Positions 1 through 8,777 of a stretch of DNA of 64,000 nucleotides are shown here, one piece after another. Position 1 is the first letter of the stretch. Every line of letters starts with the position of its first letter. The notes under the pieces are model-generated. The model had not been told where the DNA came from and ran no database searches. It saw nothing but the letters and a program-made list of their open reading frames with translations. The DNA is from Rhodococcus sp. 14-2470-1b. GTDB lineage: Bacteria; Actinomycetota; Actinomycetes; Mycobacteriales; Mycobacteriaceae. The DNA is taken from the NCBI RefSeq assembly GCF_002259415.1, contig NZ_NPFY01000022.1, positions 62,001 through 126,000 on the forward strand, written 5' to 3'. The position numbers and the translations under genes are program-made.

Positions 1-454
1 TGGTCATGTCGGTCGTCTGGATCAGGGTGCGAGCAGTGTGCGCGCGGTGGGCCCTGGCCAGCGCGAGAGGGCCCGCGCCGATCTCGGCGGTCAGCACCCG
101 CGTCAACTGCCGGCTCGAGTACCCGAGGGTATCGGCGAGTGCGTCGACGCCACCGCGCTCCACGGCGCCGTCGGAGATCAAACGCATGGCGCGCGACGTC
201 AGATCCGAGTGGATGTTCCATCGCGGTGAGCCGGGGGTGGCATCGGGCTGACAGCGTCGACACGCACGGTATCCCTCGTGCTGCGCGGCGGCAGCGGTCG
301 GAACGAACGTGACGTTCTGTGCCTTGGGGGTGGTCGCCGGGCACGACGGGCGACAGTAGATGCCCGTCGTGCGCACGGCCGTGAAGAACTGCCCGTCGAA
401 ACGGGTGTCTCGTGCCGAGACGGCGCGGTAACACCGGTCGAAGTCCAAGTCCAT
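1..454 (-). CDS. Ada-type methylphosphotriester acceptor / AraC regulator, probably Ada-AlkA fusion (partial)
   Basis: The first 151 codons are present; the 3' part lies outside the window. The frame opens at ATG 454 ([12 protein letters not shown]). It shows the Ada zinc tetrad as Cys34 and Cys38 (IYCRPSCP) and Cys65 and Cys68 (YRACRRCQP), followed by an AraC-type helix-turn-helix from about residue 85 ([16 protein letters not shown]). In the family, one zinc-bound Cys accepts methyl groups from DNA phosphotriesters and turns the protein into an activator of alkylation-repair genes. Actinobacterial versions are often fused to an AlkA 3-methyladenine glycosylase; that part cannot be seen here. 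An ogt gene downstream would be expected but is out of view. Confidence 0.85.
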   Translation of the reverse strand, partial: MDLDFDRCYRAVSARDTRFDGQFFTAVRTTGIYCRPSCPATTPKAQNVTFVPTAAAAQHEGYRACRRCQPDATPGSPRWNIHSDLTSRAMRLISDGAVERGGVDALADTLGYSSRQLTRVLTAEIGAGPLALARAHRAHTARTLIQTTDMT

Positions 455-527
455 GGACTCCACTGTGTCACCGCGCCCCCTGAAGTCGCTAGCGGGAATC
501 GGACACCCATGTACGAGCCCGATCAAC

Positions 528-725
528 TCAGCAGCAGCGGGCGCCGGGGTTCGTGTCGGCGTCGGCGTAGCGGTCCCGCCAGAACTGACGTTCGGACGGA
601 ACCGGTTCGCCGGGGTGGACCCGCTGCATGTGGGCGACGTAGCGCTCGTAGTCCTTGTCGCCCATCACCGAGGTGATCCACCACAGAAGTCCGCGCATGT
701 CAGTGATGCCCTGCGTGCGCCGCAC
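528..725 (-). CDS. YbdD/YjiX family small protein (CstA partner)
   Basis: This is a 65-residue protein with the family hallmarks: a WW near the N terminus ([12 protein letters not shown]), the DYERYV core, and a C-terminal [14 protein letters not shown]. YbdD/YjiX proteins are encoded directly after CstA or BtsT pyruvate transporters and are thought to be needed for transport activity. The start codon lies inside the end of cstA (26-bp overlap, different frame), so the two are very probably translationally coupled. The C-terminal CC pair is conspicuous. The partner role is family knowledge plus context, not visible directly. Confidence 0.85.
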   Translation of the reverse strand: MRRTQGITDMRGLLWWITSVMGDKDYERYVAHMQRVHPGEPVPSERQFWRDRYADADTNPGARCC

Positions 726-2985
726 CCGGTGCGCGGACGGTGCCGTCGGCGATGAGCTTGTCCCATTCGCCCTGGATTTCCTTCTCTGCCGCGGTCGGGA
801 CGAACCCTGCGGGTCCGAAGATCTTCGACGGAACCTCGGGTTCTTCGTTGTCCGGGAGTCCGCCTGCTCGAACGGCTTTGATGCAGACCAGAATGCCGGC
901 CGCGGCGACGATGATGACCAGCACGGCGAAGATGATCGACAACGTTCCCTGGATGAACGTATTCCTGATGACGGCGTCGATTGCTTCGGCGGACTTGGCG
1001 CTGCCGAATTCGGTGAGGCCTTGGTTCTTGGCGTCGACGAACTGGGAGTGCTGCGCCCAGTATCCGATGGCGGGTACGGACGAGAAGATCTTCTGGTACG
1101 ACGCGGTCATCGTCACGATGAGGTCCCAGGCCAGGGGGACACCGGGAATCCAGGCCCACTTGAACAGGCCGCGCTTCATCACGATGGTCAGGACCACCGT
1201 CAAGGCGATCGCGGCGAGCAACTGATTTGCGATGCCGAAGAGCGGGAACAGCGTGTTGATGCCGCCGAGCGGGTCGGTGACGCCCATGAGAAGGATTGCG
1301 CCCCACGCTGCGACGACGATGAACGAGCACACCCATGCGCCGGGTCGCCACGACGGGTCCTTGAACTTCTTGGCCGACGAGCCGGGGAGGTTGCCGATGC
1401 TGTCGGAGAGCATGAAGCGTGCAACGCGCGTGCCTGCGTCGACCGTCGTGAGAATGAACAGTGCCTCGAACATGATCGCGAAGTGGTACCAGAACGACTT
1501 GAGGCTTTCGCCGCCGAAGACCTGATGCAGCACCTCGGACATACCGAATGCGAGCGTCGGTGCACCACCGGTGCGGGAAATGATCGATTCCTCGCCGACG
1601 TCGGATGCCGCCTGGCTCAGTTCCGCTGCGGTGATGTCCCCGCCGCTCAAGCCGAGCCCGTTGACGTAGTCCGCCGCGGTTTCCGGGGTGCCGCCGGTGA
1701 GCGTCGCCGGAGCGTTGAGCGCGAAGTAGATGTGCTGATCGAGAACACATGCGGTGACGAGCGCCATGATCGCGACGAAGGATTCGGTGAGCATGCCGCC
1801 GTAGCCGATCATCCGCATCTGCTTTTCCTTCTCCAGCAGCTTCGGAGTGGTGCCGGAGCAGATGAGGGCGTGGAACCCGGACAGGGCGCCGCAGGCGATG
1901 GTGATGAACAGGAACGGGAACAGTGAACCGGAGAACGCGGGACCGTTGCCCTCGGTGGCGAACGACGTCATCGCGGGCATCTGGATCTCGGGCCGTGCGA
2001 TGAGGATGCCGACGGCCAGCAGTGCAATGGTGCCGACCTTCATGAACGTCGACAGGTAGTCACGCGGAGCGAGCAGCAGCCACACCGGCAGGATCGAGGC
2101 CGCGAGGCCGTATCCGATCAGGCACCAGGCGACGGTGACCTTCGAGAGGGTGAACCAATCGGTGCCCCATTCGGTTTCGGCGACCCAGCCGCCTGCGACG
2201 ATGGCGAACAGCAGCAGCACGACGCCGATCAACGACACCTCGGACACCTTGCCGGGACGCAGGTAGCGCAGGTAGACGCCCATGAACAACGCGATGGGGA
2301 TGGTCAGTGCGATGGAGAAGACGCCCCACGGGCTCTCCGCGAGAGCGTTGACGACCACCAGCGCGAGCACGGCGATGATGATGATCATGATGACGAAGAC
2401 GCCGATGAGTGCCGCGGTGCCGCCGACCACTCCCAGCTCGTCGCGGGCCATCTGGCCGAGGCTGCGGCCCCGGCGTCGCGTCGAGATCCACAGGACGAGG
2501 AAATCCTGCACGGCACCGGCGAACACGACGCCGATGATGATCCACATCGTGCCCGGAAGGTAGCCCATCTGAGCGGCCAGAACAGGGCCGACGAGGGGGC
2601 CTGCACCGGCGATCGCGGCGAAGTGGTGACCGAAGAGCACCCGCCGATCCGTCGGCATGTAATCCTTGCCGTTCTCGAGGATCTCGGCAGGCGTGGCTCG
2701 GTCGTCGCGAGGGAAGACGATCTTACGCTCGATCAACCGTGCGTAGAACCGGAACGCGATGATGTAGGTGCAGACCGCGGCGATCACGAACCAGACCGCA
2801 TTGGGGTTCTCGCCTCGGACGATCGCGACGACCGTCCAGGCCACACCACCGAGCAATCCGATGAGGACGAACAGGACGCGTTTGGCGGGAGTCATCGGAG
2901 ATTTGTCGACTACTCCGACCGGGGGCAGATCCGCATCGGTCTTCAACAACTCGATGTTCGGATCGTCTGCCGCTTTCAAAGCCAT
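700..2985 (-). CDS. cstA: CstA family carbon starvation / pyruvate transporter
   Basis: This is a large multi-pass membrane protein of 761 residues from ATG 2985. Landmarks are the N-terminal hydrophobic helices, the conserved AGAGPLVGPVLAAQMGY region and a long series of membrane segments up to about residue 700, as in CstA/BtsT. The family imports pyruvate or peptides under carbon limitation. ATG 2985 (MALKAADD) is preferred over the in-frame codon at 3003 because GAAAGCGG lies 6-13 bases upstream of it. The 3' end overlaps the ybdD-like gene by 26 bp. A near-perfect TGTGA-N6-TCAC site at 3011-3026 sits just upstream, which suggests cAMP-dependent CRP/GlxR control. Confidence 0.95.
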   Translation of the reverse strand: MALKAADDPNIELLKTDADLPPVGVVDKSPMTPAKRVLFVLIGLLGGVAWTVVAIVRGENPNAVWFVIAAVCTYIIAFRFYARLIERKIVFPRDDRATPAEILENGKDYMPTDRRVLFGHHFAAIAGAGPLVGPVLAAQMGYLPGTMWIIIGVVFAGAVQDFLVLWISTRRRGRSLGQMARDELGVVGGTAALIGVFVIMIIIIAVLALVVVNALAESPWGVFSIALTIPIALFMGVYLRYLRPGKVSEVSLIGVVLLLFAIVAGGWVAETEWGTDWFTLSKVTVAWCLIGYGLAASILPVWLLLAPRDYLSTFMKVGTIALLAVGILIARPEIQMPAMTSFATEGNGPAFSGSLFPFLFITIACGALSGFHALICSGTTPKLLEKEKQMRMIGYGGMLTESFVAIMALVTACVLDQHIYFALNAPATLTGGTPETAADYVNGLGLSGGDITAAELSQAASDVGEESIISRTGGAPTLAFGMSEVLHQVFGGESLKSFWYHFAIMFEALFILTTVDAGTRVARFMLSDSIGNLPGSSAKKFKDPSWRPGAWVCSFIVVAAWGAILLMGVTDPLGGINTLFPLFGIANQLLAAIALTVVLTIVMKRGLFKWAWIPGVPLAWDLIVTMTASYQKIFSSVPAIGYWAQHSQFVDAKNQGLTEFGSAKSAEAIDAVIRNTFIQGTLSIIFAVLVIIVAAAGILVCIKAVRAGGLPDNEEPEVPSKIFGPAGFVPTAAEKEIQGEWDKLIADGTVRAPGAAHAGHH

Positions 2986-3010
2986 GGGGACCGCTTTCAG
3001 CATTCGCGAA

Positions 3011-3026
3011 TGTGACAGCGATCACC
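3011..3026. promoter_or_regulatory. CRP/GlxR-type binding site upstream of cstA
   Basis: The sequence TGTGACAGCGATCACC matches the TGTGA-N6-TCACA consensus in 9 of 10 fixed positions. It lies 26-41 bases before the cstA start codon. cstA is a known CRP target in enterobacteria and a GlxR target in corynebacteria, so the position makes sense; whether it activates or represses cannot be read from the sequence. Confidence 0.6.
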
Positions 3027-3122
3027 CTAGACGCTCCTGGTGACAGCCCGGCCACATTCCGGTGTAGCTGCGGTCAATGGTTCCGATCCTGCGCCGAACG
3101 GGAGGGGCGCCGTGGGCGGACG

Positions 3123-4313
3123 TCAGCCGCCCAGTGCGTCGTCGACTGCCCGCGCGCTCAGTACCTGGTCCAATACCATTGCCGCGCTACCTATGACGCC
3201 GGAGTAGTCGCCGTGTGTCGTCGCTTGAATGGTCAAGGCCTTGGTGGCCAGTGCCGTCGCATTTCCGTAGACGGTCTCACGTAACCCGGCGACGAAGATG
3301 TCGTATGCCTTGGCCATGTCTCCGCCGACGATGAGGACCTCGGGGTTGAGTAGGTTCACGGCGCCTGCCAGTGTCTCGCCTATGTGGCGGCCGCTGTCGC
3401 GAATGAGCCGACGCGCCTCGGGGTCGCCGCTCACCGCCAGGTCGACGACGCCTCGAATGTGGCCGACGCTTCTGCCCTGTTCCTGCAATGCGCGTACCAG
3501 TGCCCAGCCGCCTGCGATGGCTTCCAGGCAGCCGCTGTCTCCGCATCGACATGCGACTCCGGCCGCGGCGGAGGTTTTGGTGTGGCCGAATTCTCCTGCT
3601 GCGCCGAGCGATCCGCGCTGTAGTTCGCCGCCGGCGACGATCCCCGCGCCGAGACCCGTCGACGCCTTGACCAGCAGCGCATTCGTGAATCGATGCCGGT
3701 TGTCGCGGCGTTCGGCCAGGACCATCGCGTTGGCGTCGTTGTCGAGGAAGACCGGCGCAGTGGTCGTGTCGGCGAAGAACGGTGCGAGGGGGACTCCGTC
3801 CCAGCCGTGCATGATCGGCGAGTCGAGACTGCACCCACGGGCGGTGTCCGCGGTGCCGGGGATGGACAGTCCGACCCCGAGAATGCGGTGATCGCTGCGT
3901 GCAGCGTTGTCGACGAGCGCTTCCAGTCGCTTGGTGATCTGCGGCATCAACTCGTCCGGTCCGATGCCGATCTCCTGGTCGACGGTGTCGCCGAGGAGGA
4001 ATTCGCCGCCGAGGGTGAACACGCCCAGTTGCGAACGACTTCGGCCGATGGCTGCAGCGAGAACGATTCCCGCGTCGACGTCGAACGACAACCGGGCAGG
4101 TGGCCTGCCCCCGGTCGAGAGAGTGTCCTCGGTTTCGACGATCAATCCGAGTGTGGTGAGCGCAGTGACGCGTGCGGCTACGGCCGATCGCGACAGGCCG
4201 GTCGTCTTTCCGAGTTCCGCTCGGGTGTCGGCATCTCCGTCACGGATCAGCGCGAACATCTCACCTGCTGTCGCAGGTGGAGCACTTGCACGTGACATTC
4301 GCATATACGCCAT
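3123..4313 (-). CDS. ROK family transcriptional regulator (NagC/XylR type)
   Basis: The 396-residue protein has an N-terminal winged helix-turn-helix (about residues 15-75; TRAELGKTTGLSRSAVAARV) joined to a ROK sugar-kinase-like domain. That domain carries the glycine-rich ATP-site-like KASTGLGAGIVAGG and the ROK zinc motif CRCGDSGCLEAIAGG (about residues 250-265). ROK repressors bind phosphorylated sugars or their precursors. The gene is divergent from edd-eda, so control of gluconate / Entner-Doudoroff genes is the natural inference. Several ATGs cluster at the start (MAYMRMS); the true start could be 4313, 4304 or 4298. Confidence 0.9.
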   Translation of the reverse strand: MAYMRMSRASAPPATAGEMFALIRDGDADTRAELGKTTGLSRSAVAARVTALTTLGLIVETEDTLSTGGRPPARLSFDVDAGIVLAAAIGRSRSQLGVFTLGGEFLLGDTVDQEIGIGPDELMPQITKRLEALVDNAARSDHRILGVGLSIPGTADTARGCSLDSPIMHGWDGVPLAPFFADTTTAPVFLDNDANAMVLAERRDNRHRFTNALLVKASTGLGAGIVAGGELQRGSLGAAGEFGHTKTSAAAGVACRCGDSGCLEAIAGGWALVRALQEQGRSVGHIRGVVDLAVSGDPEARRLIRDSGRHIGETLAGAVNLLNPEVLIVGGDMAKAYDIFVAGLRETVYGNATALATKALTIQATTHGDYSGVIGSAAMVLDQVLSARAVDDALGG

Positions 4314-4322
4314 TCAACCAAT

Positions 4323-4403
4323 CCGCAACCTTTGCGGCAACAACGCAAGATCGCAGACTTATGACTTTGAAAAACGTAAGTTGGGTTGTCGTGACGCGTA
4401 AGT
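4323..4403. promoter_or_regulatory. Putative operator region between ROK gene and edd
   Basis: The divergent intergenic region holds a perfect inverted repeat, CCGCAA-N3-TTGCGG (4323-4337), followed by another CGCAA at 4344-4348. Closer to edd lie two direct CGTAAGT copies (4375-4381 and 4397-4403), 22 bp apart or about two helical turns, with an inverted ACTTA half-site at 4357-4361. These are plausible binding sites for the adjacent ROK repressor; which one is used is not known. Confidence 0.45.
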
Positions 4404-4446
4404 GCCTTTAGTCTGAATCGTGAAAGACCGAACAGGGAGACACCTC

Positions 4447-6270
4447 ATGGACACCATCCACCCGGTCCTGCGTCAGGTCACCGACCGAATCGCAGCCCGC
4501 AGCCAGTCCGCCCGGGCCACCTACCTCGATCGCATCGCCGCAGCAGGAAGTCGAGGCCCCGCTCGCGGGCGGCTTGCCTGCGCCAACATCGCCCACGGTT
4601 TCGCCGCGTCGGGAAAAGCCGACAAGCAAGCCCTGCGCGGCCTGGTGAAGCCGAACATCGCCATCGTGTCCGCGTACAACGACATGCTCTCGGCGCACAA
4701 GCCGTTCGAGACCTACCCGGCTGCACTCAAGTCCGCCGTCATCGAAGCGGGCGGAATCGCGCAGTTCGCCGGGGGAGTGCCCGCCATGTGCGACGGCATC
4801 ACTCAGGGCCGCGACGGGATGCAACTCTCGCTCTTCAGTCGTGACATCATCGCGATGTCCACCGCAATTGCACTGTCGCACGACATGTTCGACGCCACCC
4901 TCATGCTGGGGGTGTGCGACAAGATCGTGCCAGGAATGCTCATGGGCGCCCTGAGCTTCGGCCACCTGCCCGCGGTATTCGTCCCCGCGGGCCCGATGAC
5001 CTCCGGACTTCCCAACGGCGAGAAGGCGAAAGCTCGCCAGCTCTACGCCGAAGGCAAGGTGGGACGAGAAGCGTTGTTGGACGCGGAGGCGGCGTCGTAC
5101 CACGGCAGTGGCACGTGCACGTTCTTCGGAACTGCGAATTCCAACCAGTTGCTGATGGAGGTCATGGGTCTGCACCTGCCCGGCTCGTCCTTCGTCAACC
5201 CCGGAACCCCGTTGCGCGACGCTCTGACTCGCGAAGCCGCCCATGTCGTCACCGGTCTGACCGATCTCGGCGAGAACTACACACCGGTCGGTGAAATCGT
5301 CGACGAGAAGGCGATCGTCAACGGCTGTGTTGCACTCCTGGCCACCGGCGGCTCGACCAACCACACCATGCACCTCGTCGCGATCGCCCGTGCCGCCGGT
5401 ATCACGCTCACCTGGCAGGACCTGTCGGATCTATCGGCTGTCGTGCCACTGATGGCACGGATCTACCCCAACGGCAAGGCGGACGTGAACCACTTCCACG
5501 CCGCAGGCGGCCTCGGTTTCGTGATCGGTTCGCTCCTCGATGCCGGTCTGATGCACGACGACGTGAAAACCATTGCTGGATTCGGTCTTCGGCGTTACAC
5601 GCAGGAACCCAAGCTCGACGGCGAGGGTGTGATGTGGCACGACGGTACGCGAATGAGCCACGACGACAGTGTGCTTCGCGGCGCCGACGAACCGTTCAGT
5701 GCCGACGGCGGCCTGAAGATGCTGACCGGCCCGATCGGAAAGAGCGTCATCAAGACCTCCGCGCTGGCGGCCCAGCACCGCGTGGTCACCGCGCCCGCGA
5801 AGGTGTTCGACGACCAGGCGGACTTCCTCGCAGCGTTCGACGCCGGAGACCTGGAAGGCGACTTCGTCGCAGTGCTGCGCTACCAGGGGCCGCAAGCCAA
5901 CGGAATGCCTGAACTACACAAGCTGACGCCGGCATTGGGAATCCTGCAGGATCGCGGCTACCGCGTCGCGCTCATCACGGACGGACGCATGTCCGGTGCG
6001 TCCGGGAAAGTTCCTGCAGCAATTCATCTCACGCCCGAAGCAGCAAGCGGTGGCGCGATCGCGAAGATCGAGGACGGTGACATGATCACCCTCGACTCCG
6101 TCGCCGGAACGCTCGACATCGACGTGCCACTCGCCGACTTCGAGGCCAGAGTCGCCACCGGGCGAGCACCGGCGCAGGACGAGTGGGTCTCCACCGGCCG
6201 AGACCTGTTCTCCGGCATGCGCGCACTCGTCGGCCCCGCCGACGAAGGCGCCATGTTCGTGATGCGCTGA
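4447..6270 (+). CDS. edd: Phosphogluconate dehydratase (Entner-Doudoroff)
   Basis: This 607-residue enzyme of the IlvD/Edd family dehydrates 6-phosphogluconate to 2-keto-3-deoxy-6-phosphogluconate in the cytosol. Iron-sulfur cluster cysteines are seen in [24 protein letters not shown] and [13 protein letters not shown]; the last, with [10 protein letters not shown], is Edd-type rather than IlvD-type. Length fits Edd (about 600). The start at ATG 4447 is chosen because AGGGAG stands 7 bases upstream; an in-frame GTG at 4420 has no such site. eda follows 62 bp downstream, and a ROK regulator is divergent. Confidence 0.95.
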   Translation: MDTIHPVLRQVTDRIAARSQSARATYLDRIAAAGSRGPARGRLACANIAHGFAASGKADKQALRGLVKPNIAIVSAYNDMLSAHKPFETYPAALKSAVIEAGGIAQFAGGVPAMCDGITQGRDGMQLSLFSRDIIAMSTAIALSHDMFDATLMLGVCDKIVPGMLMGALSFGHLPAVFVPAGPMTSGLPNGEKAKARQLYAEGKVGREALLDAEAASYHGSGTCTFFGTANSNQLLMEVMGLHLPGSSFVNPGTPLRDALTREAAHVVTGLTDLGENYTPVGEIVDEKAIVNGCVALLATGGSTNHTMHLVAIARAAGITLTWQDLSDLSAVVPLMARIYPNGKADVNHFHAAGGLGFVIGSLLDAGLMHDDVKTIAGFGLRRYTQEPKLDGEGVMWHDGTRMSHDDSVLRGADEPFSADGGLKMLTGPIGKSVIKTSALAAQHRVVTAPAKVFDDQADFLAAFDAGDLEGDFVAVLRYQGPQANGMPELHKLTPALGILQDRGYRVALITDGRMSGASGKVPAAIHLTPEAASGGAIAKIEDGDMITLDSVAGTLDIDVPLADFEARVATGRAPAQDEWVSTGRDLFSGMRALVGPADEGAMFVMR

Positions 6271-6278
6271 CAGCTCCG

Positions 6279-6310
6279 CCGTTCAGAAGACCCGCCGTTC
6301 AGAAGACCCG
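6279..6310 (+). repeat. Two tandem 16-bp repeats in the edd-eda spacer
   Basis: CCGTTCAGAAGACCCG occurs twice in immediate succession (6279-6294 and 6295-6310) between the edd stop and the eda ribosome-binding site. It looks like a slippage duplication that lengthens the spacer by 16 bp. Confidence 0.8.
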
Positions 6311-6332
6311 ACGCACAGAAGAAGGACTACAC

Positions 6333-6959
6333 ATGACCGAATCCCTGCTGGACCGCGTACCCGTCATCCCCGTTGTCGTCGTCGAAAATCTCGACCACGC
6401 CGTGCCGATCGCCCGCGCCCTCGTCGCCGGCGGCCTGCCCGTCATCGAACTCACCCTGCGTACCCCGGTGGCGCTCGACGCGATCGAACGCATCGCCGCC
6501 GAGGTGCCCGAGATCCTTCTCGGTGCGGGCACGATCGTCACGCCCGGCCAGGCGAAGCAGGCCGCCGACGCCGGCGCGCAGTTCCTCGTCTCACCCGGCA
6601 GCACGCCAGGGTTGACGCAGGCGATGCGCGACACCGGTCTGCCCCACCTACCCGGTGCCGCCACCGTGTCCGAAGTGCTCACGCTTCTCGAATCGGGTTA
6701 CACCGACCTGAAGTTCTTCCCGGCCGAGGCGTCGGGCGGCGCGAACTTCCTGAAGTCGATCCACTCACCCGTTCCAGCGGCCCGCTTCTGCCCGACGGGC
6801 GGGATCTCCACAGCCAATGCGTCGACGTACCTGTCGCTGCCGAACGTCGGATGCGTCGGAGGATCGTGGATCACCCCGGCGCCCGTTCTCGCTGCCGAGG
6901 ATTGGGACGCAGTGACGGTACTGGCGCAGGCAGCATCGACGCTGAAGACAAAGGCGTGA
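6333..6959 (+). CDS. eda: KDPG aldolase (2-dehydro-3-deoxy-phosphogluconate aldolase)
   Basis: The 208-residue class I aldolase splits KDPG into pyruvate and glyceraldehyde 3-phosphate, the second Entner-Doudoroff step. The catalytic glutamate is Glu39 (VIELTLRTP) and the Schiff-base lysine is Lys127 (DLKFFPAE); the phosphate-binding PTGGI loop is also present. ATG 6333 is preceded by AGAAGGA at good spacing. The gene is co-directional with edd and together they make a complete Entner-Doudoroff shunt from 6-phosphogluconate. Confidence 0.95.
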   Translation: MTESLLDRVPVIPVVVVENLDHAVPIARALVAGGLPVIELTLRTPVALDAIERIAAEVPEILLGAGTIVTPGQAKQAADAGAQFLVSPGSTPGLTQAMRDTGLPHLPGAATVSEVLTLLESGYTDLKFFPAEASGGANFLKSIHSPVPAARFCPTGGISTANASTYLSLPNVGCVGGSWITPAPVLAAEDWDAVTVLAQAASTLKTKA

Positions 6960-7045
6960 GCAGGTCATAAGGGGCGTACTCTTCTACATCCTTCTTTTCG
7001 CATTGCTGGTCCATTCCGACTGGAGCGCGGTGTAGGCGTCGGAGT

Positions 7046-7819
7046 TCACAATCGCGTCGCGGTGATTCCACCGTCGACGTACAGGGTGATCCCGTGCACC
7101 ATCGCGGACTCGTCGGACGCAAGGAACAGCACACCGTTCGCGATGTCCCGAGGAGAGATCACGCTGCCGGCCGGGGTGTTCGAGGTCATGGCGTCGAGAA
7201 CCTGGCGCGAATTCTCGTTTCCTGGAGTGAGGGTTGCGCCGGGTGCAACCGTGTTGACGCGCACGCCGCGTGGACCGAATTCTGCTGCCCAGCTTCGGGT
7301 CAACTGCTCGTCAGCGGCTTTCGTAGCGGTGTACATCGCGGCGAACGGGCTGCCGACCTGCGCCATCCAGGATCCGATGTTGACGATTATTCCGTCACCG
7401 CGTTCGGCCATCGCGGGTGCGAGGGCACCCACCAACACGTGCGGTGCTCGGATGTTGACTGCGAGCATGGCGTCGAGGTCTGTGTCGGCCAGATCTTCGG
7501 TGAGCGTGGCTGGATAGAGGCCTGCATTGTTGACGAGAACATCGACCCGGCCGAGGGTGCGCTCGGCTTCCGTGGCGAAGCTTCGGATGCCGGCGTAGCT
7601 TCCGCCGAGGTCGACAGCGATGAACGACGCCTTCCCGCCGGCAGCGACGATGCGATCGACGACGGCTTCTCCGCGCGTCGAGTCGCGTCCGCTGACCACG
7701 ACGGTGGCGCCGTGCGCAGCGAGTGTCGTTGCGATCGCCTCGCCGATCCCGCTGGTCGATCCGGTGACGACGGCGGTGCGTCCGTTCAAACGTTGCGGTG
7801 TTGTGTTTGTCATGTCCAC
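7046..7819 (-). CDS. SDR family oxidoreductase
   Basis: This classical short-chain dehydrogenase/reductase has 257 residues, with cofactor motif TGSTSGIG near residue 18, the NNAG motif (VLVNNAGLY), Ser in NIGSW and the catalytic YTATK (Y-x3-K). An acidic or arginine-type cofactor preference cannot be decided safely. The start is GTG 7819 or ATG 7813. The gene is divergent from an MmyB-type regulator; such pairs are common in actinomycetes, and the regulator usually controls the SDR gene. The substrate is unknown. Confidence 0.9.
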   Translation of the reverse strand: MDMTNTTPQRLNGRTAVVTGSTSGIGEAIATTLAAHGATVVVSGRDSTRGEAVVDRIVAAGGKASFIAVDLGGSYAGIRSFATEAERTLGRVDVLVNNAGLYPATLTEDLADTDLDAMLAVNIRAPHVLVGALAPAMAERGDGIIVNIGSWMAQVGSPFAAMYTATKAADEQLTRSWAAEFGPRGVRVNTVAPGATLTPGNENSRQVLDAMTSNTPAGSVISPRDIANGVLFLASDESAMVHGITLYVDGGITATRL

Positions 7820-7915
7820 TGTCTAAGGCAGGTGTGCGCATGCGAACCAGGCGCTGGACAACCTAGGCCTGCCATGACCAGGTTCGGGTGGGCATCCGCA
7901 GCTAGCCTGAGGTGC

Positions 7916-8743
7916 ATGAACCGAGACCGCGCGGCACTGAGCGCATTCCTGCGCGACCGTCGTGATCGGTTGACGCCTGCGTCCGTCGGGCTGACGGTGT
8001 ATCCGGGTCGGCGACGCGTCCCAGGTCTGCGGCGGGAGGAGTTGGCTCAGCTGGCAGGCGTCAGCCCGGACTACTACTCGAAGCTCGAACAGGGCCGCCA
8101 GGCCACTGTGTCGACCGAAGTGCTTCGCGCGCTGGCGACAGCGCTACAGCTCGACGAGGTCGAGACGCGACACCTGCATGACCTCGCTGCACCCGCAGAA
8201 TCGTCCGGTCCCGAGCCTCAGGTTCCGGACCCAGGCCTGCAGCAGGTCATGGCCGCCCTCGACCACGTGCCGGTGATCTTGCTCGGTCGGTCCGGTGAGA
8301 TCCTGGCCGGTAATGCGCTGGTGCGTGCAGTCCTGAGTCTCGCGCCCAGCGACGGTTCGATGTTCCATTATCTGTTCCAGAATCCAGTCGCGCGTGAGCG
8401 AATAGTCAATTGGTCGCAGTTCGCCGCGGCATCGGTGGCCGGACTTCGACGCGATGCCGCCCGGCGTCCATGGGATTCGACTCTGGCTCGGCTGATCGAA
8501 GAATTGCGTTCGTCGGAGCCCGAATTCTCTCGCTGGTGGGACGACCACGAAGTTCAGGAATTCAGCCGAACGATCAAGATCATCCAACATCCGGCCGCCG
8601 GAACTCTGCAGTTCGGAATCGAATTCTTGAACACCCCGGGCAGTCCCGACCAGAATCTGATCGTCTACACCGTCGAGCCGGAATCCTCGACGGCACGGGT
8701 TCTCCCGATCCTCGCGAGTTGGGCGACGTCTCCCAAGGGTTGA
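7916..8743 (+). CDS. XRE/MmyB-like helix-turn-helix transcriptional regulator
   Basis: The 275-residue regulator has an N-terminal XRE helix-turn-helix (about residues 10-75; VPGLRREELAQLAGVSPDYY) and a C-terminal PAS-like MmyB ligand-binding domain (about 105-270) that in characterised relatives binds a fatty-acid-like ligand. It is divergent from the SDR gene at 7046-7819 with a 96-bp shared promoter region. ATG 7916 is the first start consistent with the family N terminus (MNRDRAALSAFLRDRR). Control of the SDR gene is inferred from family habit. Confidence 0.9.
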   Translation: MNRDRAALSAFLRDRRDRLTPASVGLTVYPGRRRVPGLRREELAQLAGVSPDYYSKLEQGRQATVSTEVLRALATALQLDEVETRHLHDLAAPAESSGPEPQVPDPGLQQVMAALDHVPVILLGRSGEILAGNALVRAVLSLAPSDGSMFHYLFQNPVARERIVNWSQFAAASVAGLRRDAARRPWDSTLARLIEELRSSEPEFSRWWDDHEVQEFSRTIKIIQHPAAGTLQFGIEFLNTPGSPDQNLIVYTVEPESSTARVLPILASWATSPKG

Positions 8744-8777
8744 CCTGAACAATGCTCGAGGTTCTACCGTCGAGTGC

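Noticed and set aside
478..520. tRNA-like stretch between the Ada and YbdD genes
   Set aside because: A GGAATCGGACACCC segment looked like a T-arm, but no complementary acceptor or anticodon stem could be formed.
655..1926. Long open frame antisense to cstA (over 400 codons)
   Set aside because: It is the complement of a well-conserved transporter gene; high GC makes the antisense frame open by chance and its composition (Arg/Gly/Asp-rich) is not protein-like.
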